Assembly (NCBI GenBank): GCA_003151815.1
Contig: PLYN01000014.1
Coordinates: 43,985-107,984, forward strand
Length of the DNA stretch: 64,000 bases
Direction: 5' to 3'
Origin: Bacteroidota bacterium
GTDB lineage: Bacteria; Bacteroidota; Bacteroidia; 2-12-FULL-35-15
Below the pieces are notes generated by a model. The model made no database searches and was not told where the DNA came from. It saw only the letters and a program-made list of their open reading frames with translations. The stretch's first letter is position 1. The number at the start of each line of letters is the position of its first letter. Shown here piece after piece: positions 61,679 through 64,000 of this stretch. The position numbers and the translations under genes were made by a program.

Positions 61679-62179
61679 TTAATGTTTTTCAAATGGAGTT
61701 GCTCCATTATCACCTTTACCCTTTGTCGGGAAAACTTCTTCTGTAACCTCTGCCTGAACAGTTCCTTTAATAGTTAAAACATTTACATGTTTTTTTGAAT
61801 TCGATTGAATTGTTACTGTTTTCATAAAACTACCAACACGTTTTGTATCATATGTAACTTTTATTACCTGAGTTTCACCCGGTTTAATTGGAATATTTTG
61901 AGGGTATGTTGGAACAGTGCATCCACACGATCCTCTTGCTTCAGTAATGATCAATGGATCTGTTCCGGTATTTTTAAATTTGAATTCATAAGTACCATTA
62001 CCTCCATGTTCAATTGTTCCAAAATCGTGAAGCTCCTTTTCAAAAGTCATTTCAGCCTTGCTTTCAACTGCGGCTGTAACTGTTGAAGTATTGGCTACAG
62101 CCGGCTTTACTTCATTTTGCGCCTGAACAAATACACTTAACATTATTACCGAGGAGATTGTAAAAACAATTTTTTTCAT
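61679..62179 (-). CDS. DUF1573-domain protein (second copy)
   Basis: About 166 residues from the ATG complementary to 62177-62179; an ATG 42 bases upstream would add a polar N-extension before the signal peptide (MKKIVFTISSVIMLSVFVQA). The domain has FEKELHDFGTIEHGGNGTYE, FKNTGTDPLIITEARGSCGC and TVPTYPQNIPIKPGETQVIK, parallel to the other copy. It ends 84 bases before the other gene's start, so the two may be one transcript. Confidence 0.83.
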   Translation of the reverse strand: MKKIVFTISSVIMLSVFVQAQNEVKPAVANTSTVTAAVESKAEMTFEKELHDFGTIEHGGNGTYEFKFKNTGTDPLIITEARGSCGCTVPTYPQNIPIKPGETQVIKVTYDTKRVGSFMKTVTIQSNSKKHVNVLTIKGTVQAEVTEEVFPTKGKGDNGATPFEKH

Positions 62180-62316
62180 GAATAGAATTTTATCAATAGT
62201 GTAAGAAAAATTTCTGTCCAAATCTTAGCCATAATCATGCCAAAATTTAAAAACAGTAAAAAAGAAATTTAGTAACTTCGCATTCTTTTTTGAGGAAACG
62301 AATTACGTAAATTATT

Positions 62317-64000
62317 ATGGAAATACCAAAAACATACGACCCTAAAATTACTGAAGATAAATGGTACGCCCATTGGCTCCAACAGAAATTCTTTAAATCC
62401 ATACCTGATAATCGTGAACCGTATACCATTGTAATTCCTCCGCCAAATGTCACCGGGGTGCTGCATATGGGGCATATGCTCAACAATACCATTCAGGATG
62501 TATTGATCCGGATGAAACGGATGCAAGGCTTTAATGCTTGCTGGGTACCGGGTACCGACCATGCCTCGATAGCCACCGAAGCAAAAGTGGTTGCTCTACT
62601 GAAAGAAAAAGGAATTAATAAATCCGATTTAACGCGCGAAGAATTTTTAAAATATGCATGGGAATGGAAAGATAAATATGGTGGGATAATACTTAAACAA
62701 TTGGAGAAACTTGGGGCTTCCTGCGATTGGGATCGTACCCGTTTTACAATGGAAGAGGATTTGAGCGCAGCCGTTATTGAAGTATTTATTGATTTATATA
62801 ATAAAGGCCAAATATATCGTGGTATACGGATGGTGAATTGGGATCCGCAAGGATTAACGGCCGTTTCCGACGAAGAAGTAATACATAAAGAAGTAAATTC
62901 GAAATTGTATTTTGTAAAATATAAATTAGTTAACGAAGACGGTTCTCCCCTCTCCTTTGGAGAGGGGCAAGGGGCTGAGGCTTTTATTACCATCGCAACA
63001 ACACGCCCTGAAACAATTTTAGGGGATACTGCTGTTTGTGTTCACCCGGATGATGAACGATATAAACACCTTAAAGGCAAACGTGTGACCATACCAATCG
63101 TTAACCGTTCTGTACCTATTATTTTTGATACGTATATCGATATGGAGTTTGGTACCGGTGCCTTAAAAGTTACGCCTGCTCATGATATTAATGATTACAA
63201 CCTTGGCGTTAAACACCATCTAGAAGTTATTGATACTATTGCCCCTGACGGAAAAATGAGTGAAGCCGCTCAATTTTATATTGGTGAAGATCGCTTCACG
63301 GTTCGTAAAAAAATTACGAAAGACCTGGAAGAGATGGGTCAAATTGTTAAGGTGGAAGACATCAAAAATAAAGTTGGATATTCCGAACGTACCAATGCAG
63401 TTATTGAACCACGGCTTTCATTGCAATGGTTCTTGAAAATGGATACCATCTCAAAACCTGCCTTAGAAAATGTATTGAATGGTGAAATAAAATTAATCCC
63501 GGAAAAATTCACCAACACCTACAAACATTGGATGGAAAATGTACACGATTGGTGTATTTCCCGTCAGTTGTGGTGGGGACAACAAATTCCTGCATGGTAT
63601 GATAATAAAGGAAATACTGTAGTTTGTAAAACCAAAGAAGAAGCGGTAGAAAAGTTAAAAGTAAAAAATCCACAAGTTAAAACTGAGGATGTAAAACAGG
63701 ATGAGGATGTACTCGATACATGGTTTTCCTCATGGTTATGGCCTATCAGCGTATTTGATGGTTTTAAAAAACCTTATGGCGCCGATATTAACTATTACTA
63801 TCCTACTAATGATCTGGTGACCGCACCCGAAATTTTATTTTTCTGGGTAGCACGTATGATCATTGCCGGATATGAATACCGTGGTAAAAAACCTTTTACG
63901 AATGTTTATTTAACAGGTATCGTTCGCGATAAGCAAGGGCGCAAAATGAGTAAATCGTTGGGCAACTCTCCTGATCCAATTGAATTGATTGAAAAATATG
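62317..64000 (+). CDS. valS: Valyl-tRNA synthetase, 5' part (3' end outside the window)
   Basis: The frame is open from the ATG at 62317 to the end, 561 residues. HMGH at about 50-53 ([15 protein letters not shown]) and KMSKS near 543-547 are the class I synthetase motifs. [22 protein letters not shown] is the editing domain start, and [20 protein letters not shown] and [16 protein letters not shown] fit ValRS. It loads tRNA-Val. Between [10 protein letters not shown] and [12 protein letters not shown], residues about 210-220 come from a copy of the CCCCTCTCC palindrome. Confidence 0.93.
   Translation, partial: MEIPKTYDPKITEDKWYAHWLQQKFFKSIPDNREPYTIVIPPPNVTGVLHMGHMLNNTIQDVLIRMKRMQGFNACWVPGTDHASIATEAKVVALLKEKGINKSDLTREEFLKYAWEWKDKYGGIILKQLEKLGASCDWDRTRFTMEEDLSAAVIEVFIDLYNKGQIYRGIRMVNWDPQGLTAVSDEEVIHKEVNSKLYFVKYKLVNEDGSPLSFGEGQGAEAFITIATTRPETILGDTAVCVHPDDERYKHLKGKRVTIPIVNRSVPIIFDTYIDMEFGTGALKVTPAHDINDYNLGVKHHLEVIDTIAPDGKMSEAAQFYIGEDRFTVRKKITKDLEEMGQIVKVEDIKNKVGYSERTNAVIEPRLSLQWFLKMDTISKPALENVLNGEIKLIPEKFTNTYKHWMENVHDWCISRQLWWGQQIPAWYDNKGNTVVCKTKEEAVEKLKVKNPQVKTEDVKQDEDVLDTWFSSWLWPISVFDGFKKPYGADINYYYPTNDLVTAPEILFFWVARMIIAGYEYRGKKPFTNVYLTGIVRDKQGRKMSKSLGNSPDPIELIEKY
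62943..62979. repeat. CCCCTCTCC-TTT-GGAGAGGGG palindrome inside valS
   Basis: A perfect nine-base stem at 62947-62967 with three-base loop, followed by CAAGGGGCTGAG, matches the element at 61082-61120 but lies in the valS reading frame (translated [13 protein letters not shown]). It keeps the frame open. Confidence 0.8.

Noticed and set aside
62493..62993. A 166-codon open frame antisense to valS
   Set aside because: It is the shadow of valS, and part of it is the reverse reading of the CCCCTCTCC repeat. No protein family is recognised.
1..64000. tRNA and rRNA genes
   Set aside because: I saw no cloverleaf-like or rRNA-like segment by eye. A covariance-model search would be needed to exclude small RNAs.

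Overview
The window looks like a chromosomal segment of an uncultured or poorly known Bacteroidota (Bacteroidetes) bacterium. The DNA is AT-rich and Shine-Dalgarno signals are weak. Promoter-like motifs fit the Bacteroidota form TTTG-N17-22-TAnnTTTG. Marker genes include a bacillithiol-type BshA, a GH3/beta-lactamase-fold fusion, DUF1573 proteins, an OstA/LptA-like protein with a long linker, and intergenic repeat families familiar from this phylum. No rRNA, tRNA, CRISPR array or transposase was recognised.

Region 1 (1-39588) is a large surface-polysaccharide locus. It encodes GT2, GT4, GT11 and other glycosyltransferases, many SAM methyltransferases (one FkbM-type fused to a glycosyltransferase), two asparagine-synthetase-like amidotransferases, a polysaccharide deacetylase, a FemAB-like acyltransferase, an acyltransferase-3 protein, GalE and large polytopic membrane proteins. 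A Wzm/Wzt ABC exporter at 8554-10791 suggests ABC-dependent export of an O-antigen-like glycan. WecE- and WecD-like enzymes suggest that the glycan contains 4-acetamido-4,6-dideoxygalactose (Fuc4NAc). Three of the membrane proteins form one paralogous family. An unrelated minus-strand accessory pair (a GNAT-like protein and a 52-residue protein) interrupts the locus at 17795-18493. A broken ATP-grasp gene lies at 32312-32554.

Region 2 (39644-50534) is mostly housekeeping: a bifunctional RelA/SpoT, a Fur-family regulator, a STAS protein, PurA, an OstA-like protein, BshA and the GH3/beta-lactamase-fold enzyme. Inverted copies of a short AACTTTAAACTTTGAA-type repeat flank the intergenic gaps before fur and before purA.

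Region 3 (50668-53327) is accessory. It holds a small membrane protein, a coiled-coil protein plus a two-domain protein with a C-terminal BRCT module flanked by attC-like imperfect palindromes, and a MazEF toxin-antitoxin pair with a clear promoter.

Region 4 (53468-64000) holds a MaoC-like hydratase, a FrnE/DsbA-like oxidoreductase, an AEC permease, the AguB and AguA enzymes of agmatine-to-putrescine conversion, HrpB helicase, two DUF1573 proteins and the 5' part of valS, which runs off the window.

The most unusual signal is that several intergenic repeat families have entered genes. A terminator-like GC palindrome is translated in frame inside valS. A block of repeat-like text forms the linker of the OstA-like protein. 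Repeats supply the apparent TTG starts of galE and aguA, the end of the second AsnB, and the stop codon of a GT4 gene.
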